Origin: DASWJS01 sp036397035
GTDB lineage: Bacteria; Actinomycetota; AC-67
NCBI GenBank assembly: GCA_036397035.1
Contig: DASWJS010000032.1
Location: 1 to 23,275, forward strand
Direction: 5' to 3'
Length of the DNA: 23,275 bases
Within the stretch, counting starts at the first letter, position 1; every line of letters starts with the position of its first letter. Both the position numbers and the translations under genes were made by a program. The notes beneath the pieces were generated by a model. It made no database searches, was not told the DNA's origin, and worked only from the letters and a program-made list of their open reading frames with translations. This document shows, in pieces, positions 7,708 through 15,217 of the stretch.

Positions 7708-8256
7708 GTGAAGGGGATCGTGTTCAACCTGCTGGAGCAGGTGATATCCGACGAGCACGGTGAGGCCGCGTGGGACGGCATGCTCGACGCAACCGGTCTG
7801 TCCGGGACGTACACCGCGGTCGGCAACTATCCCGACGAGGAGTTCATGGCGCTGGTCGAAGCCGCCCAAGCCGCTACCGGCGAGACCCGGGACACCGTCG
7901 TGCGCGGGTTCGGACGGAGCGCGATCCCGCACTTCTACGAACGCTATCCGTCGTTCTTCGCGCCCCACACGACGACACGCTCGTTCCTGCTGACACTGAA
8001 CGACGTGATTCACCCCGAGGTCCGCAAGCTGTTCCCGGGCGCCTACGCGCCGAGCTTCGAGTTTGACATCTCCGAAGACGGGGTGCTCGGGCTGACCTAC
8101 GAGTCGCACCGCGCGCTGTGCTCGTTCGCCGAGGGTCTGATCGAAGGCGCGGCGGATCACTTCGGCGAGCGAGTCACGATCGACCAGCCTCGGTGCATCA
8201 AGCGCGGCGACGAGCGATGCCTGATCCGAGTGGGGTTCGACGGCACGACGACATGA
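7708..8256 (+). CDS. H-NOX heme nitric-oxide sensor protein
   Basis: This stand-alone H-NOX (HNOB) domain of 182 residues starts at GTG 7708 (MKGIVFNLLEQVISDE). An in-frame upstream extension to 7471 lacks H-NOX similarity. The heme ligand is His102 in LNDVIHPEVRKL, the propionate-binding YxSxR motif is Tyr131-Ser133-Arg135, and Pro115, which distorts the heme, is present. Numbering matches the Thermoanaerobacter protein exactly. Position 140, the distal Tyr that holds O2 there, is Phe here, which predicts NO rather than O2 sensing. Three Cys (138, 163, 171) match Cys of the C-terminal zinc site of proteobacterial H-NOX, but the usual His three residues before the second Cys is Gln160. The gene overlaps a histidine kinase gene by ATGA, the classic H-NOX/kinase pairing. 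Confidence 0.92.
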   Translation: MKGIVFNLLEQVISDEHGEAAWDGMLDATGLSGTYTAVGNYPDEEFMALVEAAQAATGETRDTVVRGFGRSAIPHFYERYPSFFAPHTTTRSFLLTLNDVIHPEVRKLFPGAYAPSFEFDISEDGVLGLTYESHRALCSFAEGLIEGAADHFGERVTIDQPRCIKRGDERCLIRVGFDGTTT

Positions 8257-9062
8257 CCGAAGACAAGGACGCCTACGAACGACTTCAGCGACGCTATGAG
8301 CGCGAGCGAACGGCCCGCCGCGAAGCGGAGGCGATCGCCGAGCGCGTCACGGCCGAGCTGTACTCGGCGACCGAGAACCTCCAGGCGGCCAACCAGGCGA
8401 TCCGGGACTTCATGGCGATCGCATCCCACGACCTCAAGAGCCCGCTGACGTCGATCATCGGCGCCGCGTCGATGCTCCGTGAGAGCTGGCGCGTCCTGAC
8501 CGACGAGCAGCGCGAAGGCTTGCTGGAGGCCGCGACACGCCAGGGGACCCACATGTCGCGCATGGTCGACGATCTGCTCACCATCTCCAAGATCGAGTCG
8601 GGCGCGCTCGAGCCGCACCCGGCCGCAGTCGAGCTGCGCCGCGCGATCGACCGCGTGGTCGGCGCCTTCATCGACTGGGCGGGCCAGGTGCGCGTGTCGG
8701 CCCTCAACAGCATCAGCGCCGAGTGCGATCCGGATCATCTCGAGCGGATCCTGACCAACTACATCGGCAACGCGATCAAGTACGGCGCTCCGCCGATCCA
8801 CGTCGAGGCCGAGCAGGCCGACGAATGGGTGGAGATCCGCGTCCGCGACCACGGCGCCGGGGTGCCGGACGACTTCGTGCCGCGGCTCTTCGGCCGGTTC
8901 TCGCGCGCGGACGACGCGCGCACGAGATCGCAGCCCGGGTCGGGCCTGGGACTGTCGATCGTGCAAGGCCTGGCGCGCATGAACGGCGGCGACACCTGGT
9001 ACGAGCCGAACGATCCGAACGGCTCCTGCTTCGCCGTCCGCCTCCGGCGTTCCGTGGCCTGA
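8253..9062 (+). CDS. Soluble histidine kinase, H-NOX partner
   Basis: The protein has 269 residues and its ATG at 8253 overlaps the H-NOX stop, so translation is probably coupled. It has no membrane segment and no PAS or GAF sensor. Residues about 5-50 are a charged coiled coil (YERLQRRYERERTARREAEA). HisKA follows with His59 in IASHDLKSPLTSI, then HATPase_c with an N box (LTNYIGNAIKYG), G1 (DHGAGVP), an F box region (FGRFSRADDA) and G2 (GSGLGLSIV). The missing sensor is presumably the separate H-NOX protein, which in other bacteria inhibits its kinase when NO is bound. No dedicated response regulator follows. The nearest is the receiver-HD-GYP protein, convergent and only ten bases away. Confidence 0.9.
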   Translation: MTEDKDAYERLQRRYERERTARREAEAIAERVTAELYSATENLQAANQAIRDFMAIASHDLKSPLTSIIGAASMLRESWRVLTDEQREGLLEAATRQGTHMSRMVDDLLTISKIESGALEPHPAAVELRRAIDRVVGAFIDWAGQVRVSALNSISAECDPDHLERILTNYIGNAIKYGAPPIHVEAEQADEWVEIRVRDHGAGVPDDFVPRLFGRFSRADDARTRSQPGSGLGLSIVQGLARMNGGDTWYEPNDPNGSCFAVRLRRSVA

Positions 9063-9072
9063 CGCCCTCCGG

Positions 9073-10143
9073 TCAGTTCGGAAACTGCTCCGCGAGGCCC
9101 ATCACGCCGTCAAGGCGGCCGAGGAAGGCGTCGAGAAGCTCCGGATCGAACAGCGCGCCGCTCCCCTCGCGCATCGTCTCGACCACCTTTCCCACCGGCC
9201 AGGCCGGCTTGTACGCGCGCTTGCTCAACAACGCGTCGAAAACGTCGGTGATGGCCGCGATCCGGCCCTCGACCGGGATCGCCTCGCCCCGCAGGCCGCC
9301 CGGGTAGCCGGACCCGTCCCAGCGCTCGTGATGCGTCAGCGCGATCTCGCCGGCGAGCTTCAGCAACTCCGCGTCGGTGCCTGCGAACATCCGGTGCCCC
9401 AGCTCCGAGTGAGCGCGCATGACCTCGTGGTCGGCGGACGTGAACTTCCCCTCCTTTCGAAGCACGCGATCCGGAATGCCGATCTTGCCGACGTCATGCA
9501 GGCGGCTCGCGAGCAGGATCTGCGTACACCGTTCGTCCTCCAGGCCCGCCTCCTTGGCGAGCAGCTCGCTGTAGTGGCTCATCCGCTCGATGTGTCCGAC
9601 CGTCGTCGGGTCCCTGACCTCGGCGGCGAGCGACAAGCGGCGAACCACCTCCTCCACCGAAGCCCGCATCTTGACGTCCGCGATCTCGATGCTGCGGAAG
9701 CTTCGCCACAGATCCTCGGTGCGTTCGCGCAGCGTTCGCGCGAGGTCCGCACGCTGCGAGCGACTCTCGGCTTCGATGCGAGCACGGTGGAGCGCGTTGG
9801 CGGCGTTGATCAGGACCTCGTTGCGGGTGAACGGCTTGACGATGTAGCCGTACACGCCCGCCTCGACCGCGACGCTAGCGAGGACGGGGTCGTCGACCGC
9901 CGTGACCATGACCACCGCCAGGTCCGGGTACGCGCCGGTCACCTCGCGCACGAGGTCGAGGCCGGACCCGCCCGGCATGTGCACGTCGCAGAGCATCAGC
10001 TCGAACGCGTCCCGAGCCAGGCACGCCCGCGCTTCCGCGGCGTCCTTCGCCCCGGTGCACGTGTACCCGTGGCGCTCGAACAGCCGCGTCAGCGTGCCCC
10101 GAATCGCCGCCTCGTCGTCGACGATCAACGTGCGCGCGCTCAT
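9073..10143 (-). CDS. Response regulator with HD-GYP c-di-GMP phosphodiesterase
   Basis: In this 356-residue protein residues 1-120 form a receiver: acidic pair Asp9-Asp10-Glu11, phosphoacceptor Asp53 in LMLCDVHMPG, Thr81 and Lys103 in IVKPF. A helical linker (about 120-165) leads to an HD-GYP domain with His216-Asp217 in SRLHDVGKIGIPD and the full signature HHERWDGSGYP (271-281), then GRIAAITDVFDALLSKRAYK. All catalytic and GYP residues appear intact, so hydrolysis of cyclic-di-GMP is expected when the receiver is phosphorylated. Its ATG overlaps the stop of the hybrid kinase gene upstream by four bases, making that kinase one obvious partner; the H-NOX-linked kinase, convergent on the other side, is another. 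Confidence 0.93.
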   Translation of the reverse strand: MSARTLIVDDEAAIRGTLTRLFERHGYTCTGAKDAAEARACLARDAFELMLCDVHMPGGSGLDLVREVTGAYPDLAVVMVTAVDDPVLASVAVEAGVYGYIVKPFTRNEVLINAANALHRARIEAESRSQRADLARTLRERTEDLWRSFRSIEIADVKMRASVEEVVRRLSLAAEVRDPTTVGHIERMSHYSELLAKEAGLEDERCTQILLASRLHDVGKIGIPDRVLRKEGKFTSADHEVMRAHSELGHRMFAGTDAELLKLAGEIALTHHERWDGSGYPGGLRGEAIPVEGRIAAITDVFDALLSKRAYKPAWPVGKVVETMREGSGALFDPELLDAFLGRLDGVMGLAEQFPN

Positions 10144-12077
10144 TGCATCACGGGTTCGCCGCCGCCGCCGGAGTCCAGCATCGACCGGACCCGGCCGAGC
10201 AGATCGCCGGTGCTGTAGGGCTTCTCCAGCAGCGGCCGGCCCGACAGAACCTGACCGCGCTCCAACAGGTCTTGCGGATAGCCGGAGGTGAACAGCACCG
10301 GCGTCCCGGGGTGAAGCTCGTGAAGGTGCGCCGCGAGCTCGACGCCCGACATCTGCGGCATGACGACATCGGTGATCAGCAGGTCGACGGGTCCGTCGTG
10401 TGTCCGGATCACCTCAAGGGCCTCCGCGCCGTTGCGCGCCGCTAGCACCGCATATCCCCTCCGCGACAGGACGCGCACGGTCGGCTCTCGGACGAGGTCC
10501 TCGTCCTCGACGACAACGATGGTCTCACCCGCGCCCGCGATCTGCTCGGACGGCGCCTGGCCCTGCGAGGACACGCCGGCTGCCTCGTCTGTGACGGGAA
10601 GGTACACGCGAACGGCGGTTCCCACGCCCGGCTCGGAGTAGATGTGTACGCCGCCGCCGGCCTGGGTGACGATGCCGTACACAGTCGCGAGTCCGAGGCC
10701 GGTTCCGACGCCCTGCGGCTTGGTCGTGTAGAAGGGCTCGAAGACGCGCGCCAGGACCTCCGGGGGCATCCCGGATCCGGAGTCGCTCACCGAGAGCCGG
10801 ACGTAGCGGCCGGCGCGGAGGTTGACCGAGAGGTCTTCGAAGTCCTCCGATATCTCGACGTTCCTGGTCTCGATCGTCAGCGCGCCGCCGCCGGGCATCG
10901 CGTCGCGCGCGTTCACGACCAGGTTCATGCAGACCTGCTCGACGCCGCTCGGGTCGATCTTGACCGGCATCAGGCCGTGGGCAAGCGCCGCGCGCAGCTC
11001 GATGTGCTCGCCGATGGTGTGCCGGAACAACTGCTCCAGCTCCCGGACGATGTCGTTGAGGTCGAGCACCTCCGGCTTGACGATCTCGCGGCGCCCGAAG
11101 ACCAGGAGCTGGTGAACCAGCGCCGCAGCGCGCTGAGCTGCGCGCACGATCTCGCCGACGTCGTCGCGGACGCTCTCGACGTTCTCCGGCTCGTCCAAGA
11201 TCAGCTCCGCGTAGTTGAGGATGGCGGCGAGCAGGTTGTTGAAGTCGTGCGCGACACCGCCGGCGAGCTGCCCGAGGCTCTCCAGCCGCTGAGACTGTTG
11301 CTGCTTCAGCAGCTCGCGTTCCTTCTCCGCCCGCTTGCGCTCGGTAATGTCGCGATGGATGCTCGCCACGCCGATGATCTCGCCGCGCGAGTTGCGGACA
11401 GGCGAGATGGCGATCGAGACCGAAACCGCGCGCGAGGCCTTCGTGAACCTGACCGCTTCGTGGACGCTCACGTGCTCGCCGGCCGCCGCGCGGGCGAATT
11501 TCTGCTCGTGTTCGGGCACGTCGTCCGGCGGGACGAGCAGCTCCTGAACTGTGCGGCCGAGCGCTTCCTCCGCCCGGTAGCCGTACAGGGTCTCCGCGGC
11601 AGGGTTCCAGCTCGCGACCCTTCCGTCCGCATCGACGCCGATGATGGCGTCCTGGCAAGAGCTGACGATGGCGGCGAGCAAGGCGCGCGCGCGCTCGGCG
11701 AGCGTGCGCTCGGTGACGTCGTGGATGAAGGCCGAGACCAGGACGCCGTTCTCCGTCCGCACGGGCGCCAGCGAGATGTCCACGGGGAACTCGCTGCCGT
11801 CCTTGCGGCGCGCGAAGAGCGCCAGGCCGGCGCCCATCGGGCGGGTCTCCGGGTGCGCGGCGTAGGCGGCCCGCAGCTCGGCATGGCGCCGGGCAAGGTG
11901 CTCGGGCACCAGGGCCTCCACCCTGCTGCCAACCAGCTCGTCCCGGCCGTACCCGAACAGGATCTCTGTCTGACTGTTGACCAGCTTGATGACGCCTCCG
12001 GCATCGACGAGGACAATGGCGTCCGGAGCGCGCTCGATCAAATCCTGGTGTACGTTGATCAAACTCATGGGTGTCAT
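10140..12077 (-). CDS. PAS-PAS hybrid histidine kinase with C-terminal receiver
   Basis: From the ATG at 12077 the protein has 645 residues. An alternative GTG at 12101 adds eight residues, an ATG at 12068 removes three, and none has a good ribosome site. Two PAS domains (about 8-125, LIERAPDAIVLVDAGG; about 135-250, SSCQDAIIGVDADG, with a PAC tail VASIHRDITERKRAE) are followed by HisKA with His277 in GGVAHDFNNLLAAI. The HATPase has an N box (MNLVVNARDAMPGGG) and G boxes (DSGSGMP, GVGTGLGLATVYGI). The C-terminal receiver has Asp570 in LLITDVVMPQMSG. No membrane segments are visible, so the signal is probably cytoplasmic. It is co-transcribed with the HD-GYP regulator gene (ATGA overlap) and divergent from a two-HTH regulator gene. 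Confidence 0.93.
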   Translation of the reverse strand: MTPMSLINVHQDLIERAPDAIVLVDAGGVIKLVNSQTEILFGYGRDELVGSRVEALVPEHLARRHAELRAAYAAHPETRPMGAGLALFARRKDGSEFPVDISLAPVRTENGVLVSAFIHDVTERTLAERARALLAAIVSSCQDAIIGVDADGRVASWNPAAETLYGYRAEEALGRTVQELLVPPDDVPEHEQKFARAAAGEHVSVHEAVRFTKASRAVSVSIAISPVRNSRGEIIGVASIHRDITERKRAEKERELLKQQQSQRLESLGQLAGGVAHDFNNLLAAILNYAELILDEPENVESVRDDVGEIVRAAQRAAALVHQLLVFGRREIVKPEVLDLNDIVRELEQLFRHTIGEHIELRAALAHGLMPVKIDPSGVEQVCMNLVVNARDAMPGGGALTIETRNVEISEDFEDLSVNLRAGRYVRLSVSDSGSGMPPEVLARVFEPFYTTKPQGVGTGLGLATVYGIVTQAGGGVHIYSEPGVGTAVRVYLPVTDEAAGVSSQGQAPSEQIAGAGETIVVVEDEDLVREPTVRVLSRRGYAVLAARNGAEALEVIRTHDGPVDLLITDVVMPQMSGVELAAHLHELHPGTPVLFTSGYPQDLLERGQVLSGRPLLEKPYSTGDLLGRVRSMLDSGGGGEPVMQ

Positions 12078-12095
12078 AGCGCCTACGAACACCCA
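12068..12095. promoter_or_regulatory. Inverted repeat in the kinase/regulator divergent region
   Basis: TGGGTGT (12068-12074) and ACACCCA (12089-12095) are perfect inverted arms seven bases long, separated by 14 bases. They span the likely start of the hybrid kinase gene and lie within the very short region shared with the divergent regulator gene. This is a candidate operator, but seven-base arms can arise by chance. Confidence 0.3.
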
Positions 12096-12124
12096 GGACA
12101 CGGTGTTGCGCCTGATGGCGGCAT

Positions 12125-12138
12125 CACGCCATGGCGTG
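12125..12138. promoter_or_regulatory. Perfect 14-base palindrome at the regulator start
   Basis: CACGCCATGGCGTG is its own reverse complement. It contains the first possible ATG (12131) of the two-HTH regulator gene and lies 13 bases before the second (12152). This position suits an autoregulatory operator and favours the ATG at 12152 as the true start. This is inference; only the palindrome is seen. Confidence 0.35.
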
Positions 12139-12151
12139 GATTGTCTTCCTT

Positions 12152-13144
12152 ATGACTGAGAATGTCCCCCTTGCCGGAGAGCCGGCGCTCGGACCCGTCG
12201 GCATAACAGCCAAGCAGGAAGAGCTGTATCGGCTGTTGCTGCGCGGCGGCGCGCTGTCGGCTGCCGAAGCAGCGCGTCTGACCGGCACCGGCGCCCGGGA
12301 GGTTCGTTCCCTGATGGCGGCGCTCGAGGCCGAGGGCCTCGTCTCCCGGACGGCAGAGCGCGATCCCCGCTACCTCGCCGCGGCGCCCGACTCGGCGATC
12401 GAGGGCCTGATCGCACGGCGGCGCAAGGAACTGGACGAACTGCGTCCCGCGATCGAATCATTGCGCAACGAGTTCCATGCGGCCGCCACGCGCCGCGACC
12501 CACCGGAGCTGGTCGAGGTGGTCGTCGGTCGGCGTGCCGTGCGTCACCGCTCCCGGCAACTCCTCGCCGCGGCGACGGCGGAGCTGCTGGCGGTCCACAA
12601 GCCACCTGCCTCGCTCATCGACACGCCTGCCATCGACGGCCCGGATGCTCTCCACGGCGTCGCCGTCCGCGTCATCTACGATCGAGCCGCACTCGGGGAG
12701 CCGGGCGCCCTCGCGTCGATCGAGCGGCTGGCAGCCACGGGCCGGGAAAGCCGCCTGCTGCCCGAGACGCCGCTCGCGTTCGTCGTCGCCGATCGCGCCC
12801 TCGCGCTCGTGCCGCTGACGCCCGGCGATCCCCAGCGGGACGCCGCGCTCGTGCTTCATCCGTCGGCGCTGCTCGACGCGATCCTCTCCTGGTTCGAGAG
12901 GCTGTGGAGCGAAGCGCTTCCCCTGCGCACGGCAGGGATCCAGACCGCGAGCGCCTTGAGCGCGAGCGAGCGCACGCTGCTCATACTCCTGATGGGCGGA
13001 CTGAAGGACCAGGCCATCGCCCGGCAATTGGGGATGAGCTACCGGACGGTGCAGCGCAGGGTCGCGGACCTGATGGCGCGCATCGGCGCGAACACGCGCT
13101 TTCAGGCCGGCTTCCTCGCGGCGCATCGCGGTTTGATCGACTGA
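12152..13144 (+). CDS. Two-HTH transcriptional regulator (TrmB-like N-terminus, LuxR-type C-terminus)
   Basis: The protein has 330 residues from ATG 12152. The ATG at 12131 would add AWIVFL, an unlikely start for a cytoplasmic regulator. Neither has a clear ribosome site, so a leaderless message is possible. Residues about 15-65 form a TrmB-like winged helix (LYRLLLRGGALSAAEAARLT, GLVSRTAERDPRYLAA). A coiled linker and a central domain of phospholipase-D/TrmB-sensor character (VVVGRRAVRHRSRQLL, LVPLTPGDPQRDAALVLHP) follow. The C-terminal LuxR-type HTH reads LSASERTLLILLMGG, then LKDQAIARQLGMSYRTVQRR. This architecture is common in actinobacterial regulators of unknown ligand. It is divergent from the hybrid kinase gene, so it may control that operon and itself. 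Confidence 0.85.
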   Translation: MTENVPLAGEPALGPVGITAKQEELYRLLLRGGALSAAEAARLTGTGAREVRSLMAALEAEGLVSRTAERDPRYLAAAPDSAIEGLIARRRKELDELRPAIESLRNEFHAAATRRDPPELVEVVVGRRAVRHRSRQLLAAATAELLAVHKPPASLIDTPAIDGPDALHGVAVRVIYDRAALGEPGALASIERLAATGRESRLLPETPLAFVVADRALALVPLTPGDPQRDAALVLHPSALLDAILSWFERLWSEALPLRTAGIQTASALSASERTLLILLMGGLKDQAIARQLGMSYRTVQRRVADLMARIGANTRFQAGFLAAHRGLID

Positions 13145-13147
13145 TCG

Positions 13148-13169
13148 CGCGCGGGCAAGGCGCCGCGCG
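13148..13169. terminator. GC hairpin after the two-HTH regulator gene
   Basis: CGCGCGG (13148-13154) can pair with CCGCGCG (13163-13169) across an eight-base loop, beginning three bases after the stop codon. There is no T run after it, so it is not a canonical intrinsic terminator. Such hairpins without a U tract are frequent after genes in high-GC actinobacteria, but they also occur by chance. Confidence 0.25.
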
Positions 13170-13214
13170 GGCTCCGGCGGCGAGCGTTCCCGCGGCGGCA
13201 GTAGCATCGATCTC

Positions 13215-14243
13215 GTGCGGTTCGCTCGCGAGTTCGTGGCCGTCGCGTTGGCGGTCGCGGCATGCACGCCGGAACCGCCCCGGTCGATGCCCGAGCCGTC
13301 CCCCACGACGCCCTCGCCTTCCCCGGAACGTACGGCAACGCCTTCGCCCGTCCGCTACCGGTTCGAGGAATACGCGGTGCCCGCAGGCACGCACCCGCAC
13401 GACGTGGCGCCGGCGCCCGGCGGGCGCGTCTGGTACACCGCGCAGCACACCGGCGGCCTCGGCCTGCTGAACCCGCGGACCGGAGCCGTGCGCCGCATCC
13501 CGCTCGGTGAGGGCTCGAGCCCGCACGGCGTGATCGTCGGCCCGGACGGCGCGGCATGGGCGACCGACGGCGGCCTGAACGCGATCGTCCGGGTCGACCC
13601 GCGCACGTTCGCGGTCACGCGATACGACCTGCCGCGGCCCGCATACGCGAACCTGAACACCGCGGCTTTCGACGGGAACGGCCTGCTGTGGTTCACCGGA
13701 CAAGCCGGCGTGTACGGCAGCGTGGACCCGGCCACCGGACGCGTGCGCGTGTTCGACGCGCCGCGCGGCGCCGGGCCCTACGGCATCGACCAGACCCCGG
13801 CCGGGCGCGTGTGGTTCGCCTCGCTCGCGGGCGGCTACATCGCGCGGATCGGCGACGCCGGGCGGCTGCGCGTCGTGGACGTGCCGACGCCCGGCGGCGG
13901 GGCACGGCGGGTGTGGAGCGACTCGCGCGGCCGCCTCTGGGTGACGGAGTGGTACGCGGGCACGCTCGCGCGCTACGACCCGCGCACGCGACGCTGGCGC
14001 GAGTGGCGCGTGCCGGGCGCGGCGCCGCAGCCCTACGCGGTGTTCGTCGACGAAGACGACCTGGTCTGGGTGAGCGACTTCGGCTCGAACGCATTGTTCC
14101 GATTCGACCCGGCCACCGAGCGCTTCCGCCGCTTCCGCTTCCCCACGAGCGGCGCGGAAGTGCGCCAGTTGCTGGGGCGCCCGGGCGAGATCTGGGGCGC
14201 GGAGTCGGGCGCCGACAAGATCGTCGTTCTCCGAGCCCGCTAG
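13215..14243 (+). CDS. Beta-propeller lipoprotein, virginiamycin B lyase-like (COG4257)
   Basis: The 342-residue protein starts at GTG 13215. It has a short basic N-terminus, hydrophobic stretch and lipobox-like VAAC with Cys17, followed by a disordered Pro/Ser/Thr linker (MPEPSPTTPSPSPERTATPS), as in surface lipoproteins. From about residue 48 there are repeated blades with the pattern G-x-x-W-[YFV]-[TA] and IxxxDPxT (GRVWYTAQHTGGLGLLNPRT, GLLWFTGQAGVYGSVDPAT, GRVWFASLAGGYIARIG, GRLWVTEWYAGTLARYDPRT, DLVWVSDFGSNALFRFDPAT). This is the Vgb/streptogramin-lyase-like propeller, about six or seven blades. Most members are not antibiotic lyases and I cannot place the catalytic His/Glu set, so only the fold is claimed. 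Its neighbours give no functional hint. Confidence 0.82.
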   Translation: MRFAREFVAVALAVAACTPEPPRSMPEPSPTTPSPSPERTATPSPVRYRFEEYAVPAGTHPHDVAPAPGGRVWYTAQHTGGLGLLNPRTGAVRRIPLGEGSSPHGVIVGPDGAAWATDGGLNAIVRVDPRTFAVTRYDLPRPAYANLNTAAFDGNGLLWFTGQAGVYGSVDPATGRVRVFDAPRGAGPYGIDQTPAGRVWFASLAGGYIARIGDAGRLRVVDVPTPGGGARRVWSDSRGRLWVTEWYAGTLARYDPRTRRWREWRVPGAAPQPYAVFVDEDDLVWVSDFGSNALFRFDPATERFRRFRFPTSGAEVRQLLGRPGEIWGAESGADKIVVLRAR

Positions 14244-14290
14244 CGTCTCATCGATCGACCGCCTGTCACGGCCCCGCGCAGGCAACATGA

Positions 14291-14349
14291 TAACCGGTAT
14301 GTCCACTTGAAAGGTTAGGCTAACCGGCGTAGACTCGTCGCAGGTTAGG
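14291..14349 (+). promoter_or_regulatory. Promoter with four TAACC/GGTTA half-sites
   Basis: A good sigma-70-type promoter, TTGAAA (14307-14312), 17-base spacer, TAGACT (14330-14335), precedes the small-protein/CGNR unit; the ATG is 28 bases after the -10. Two copies of TAACC-N17-GGTTA lie exactly 30 bases apart (14291-14317 and 14321-14347). The inner pair forms GGTTAG-g-CTAACC (14313-14325), squarely in the -35/-10 spacer. A dimeric repressor bound there would block polymerase, and the 30-base period places the sites on the same DNA face. The binding protein is unknown; the CGNR regulator encoded downstream is one candidate. Confidence 0.6.
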
Positions 14350-14362
14350 AGAGGAGGGGGCG

Positions 14363-14596
14363 ATGCATCCGCTGTTCGAGCAGGAGCTGGCACGAGAGCG
14401 CCTCGAGCGACTGCACCGTGAGGCGGCGGCGTGGCGCCTGTCGCGCCGGGCGGGGTCGCAGCCACGGACGGTCCGGTCGGCGGTCGGCGGGGGGCTGATC
14501 AGGATCGGGGCGCGCCTGACGGGTCCCGCGGGCGCGCGGGCCTGGCTGGACGAGCGTCGCCCCCGAGGCGCTCCGGCGCCGGAGCCGGATCGATGA
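14363..14596 (+). CDS. Small Arg-rich protein of unknown function
   Basis: The 77-residue protein starts at ATG 14363 with a strong ribosome site (GGAGAGGAGGGGG). The N-terminal third is a charged amphipathic helix (HPLFEQELARERLERLHREA). The middle (VRSAVGGGLIRIGARLTG) could be a weak membrane-surface or membrane-inserted helix, and the C-terminus is basic and Pro-rich. I recognise similar short MHPxxxxELAxxR proteins in actinobacteria but no assigned function. Its TGA overlaps the ATG of the CGNR gene (ATGA), so the two are co-translated from the promoter at 14307-14335. Confidence 0.7.
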   Translation: MHPLFEQELARERLERLHREAAAWRLSRRAGSQPRTVRSAVGGGLIRIGARLTGPAGARAWLDERRPRGAPAPEPDR

Positions 14597-15165
14597 GCGA
14601 GGATCCGCCCCGGGCGCCCGGCGACCTTGAGGTCGTCCGCCGGTTCGCGAACACCATCGACGTCGAGGATCGCCGCGACGACTTGGTGAAGGACGACGAC
14701 CTGTCCGACGCCTCGGGGCTGCGCGCCTGGCTGCTCGACAACGGCCTGATCGCGCGCCGGACGCAGGCGGCGCCGGAGGACCTTCGTCACGCGCTCGCGC
14801 TGCGCGAGGCGATTCGCGCGCTCGCGCTCGCAAACCACGGCGAGCCCACGCCCGCATCGGCCGGCGCGACGCTAGAGGCCACCGCGCGGCGCGCGGGCCT
14901 GACGCCGCGCTTCCCGCCCGGTGCCGAGCCCGCGCTCGCGCCCACGGCCCGCGGCGTCGACGCCGCGCTCGGCCGCCTGGTCGCGATCGTCTACGGCTCG
15001 ATGACCGGCGGGACCTGGGACCGCTTGAAGATCTGCCGGGCGGACACGTGCCAATGGGTGTTCTACGACCAGTCGAAGAACCGTTCGCGCGCGTGGTGCT
15101 CGATGCAGATCTGCGGCAACCGGCAGAAGGCGCGCGCCTTTCGCGAGCGCGCCGCGCATGGCTGA
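14593..15165 (+). CDS. CGNR zinc-finger protein (ABATE domain)
   Basis: In this 190-residue protein, residues about 8-130 form the stress-induced ABATE domain (VVRRFANTIDVEDRRDD, LRHALALREAIRALALA). Residues 146-185 are the CGNR zinc finger: Cys148, Cys153, Cys169 and Cys174 in the pattern CRADTC ... WCSMQICGNRQKAR, with the name-giving Cys-Gly-Asn-Arg. Family members are probable DNA-binding regulators, very common in actinobacteria, often linked to stress. The ATG at 14593 overlaps the preceding small gene. The promoter carries a symmetric repeat array, so autoregulation is plausible but not shown. Confidence 0.92.
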   Translation: MSEDPPRAPGDLEVVRRFANTIDVEDRRDDLVKDDDLSDASGLRAWLLDNGLIARRTQAAPEDLRHALALREAIRALALANHGEPTPASAGATLEATARRAGLTPRFPPGAEPALAPTARGVDAALGRLVAIVYGSMTGGTWDRLKICRADTCQWVFYDQSKNRSRAWCSMQICGNRQKARAFRERAAHG

Positions 15166-15217
15166 GCCGGCGTCGCCCGGCGTATGGTGATCGCCGCCCG
15201 GAGCCGAGGAGGAAGCA

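Noticed and set aside
7484..7711. 75-codon open frame upstream of the H-NOX gene
   Set aside because: No ribosome site or motif, shadow-like composition, and it overlaps the H-NOX start; read as intergenic.
13148..13169. Strong intrinsic terminator after the two-HTH regulator gene
   Set aside because: The hairpin has no T tract and stems of this kind are frequent at this GC, so it is listed only as a low-confidence feature.
13215..14243. Calling this gene a streptogramin (virginiamycin B) resistance lyase
   Set aside because: Only the propeller fold is supported. It is a lipoprotein with a linker, I cannot identify the catalytic His/Glu residues, and most COG4257 relatives are not lyases.
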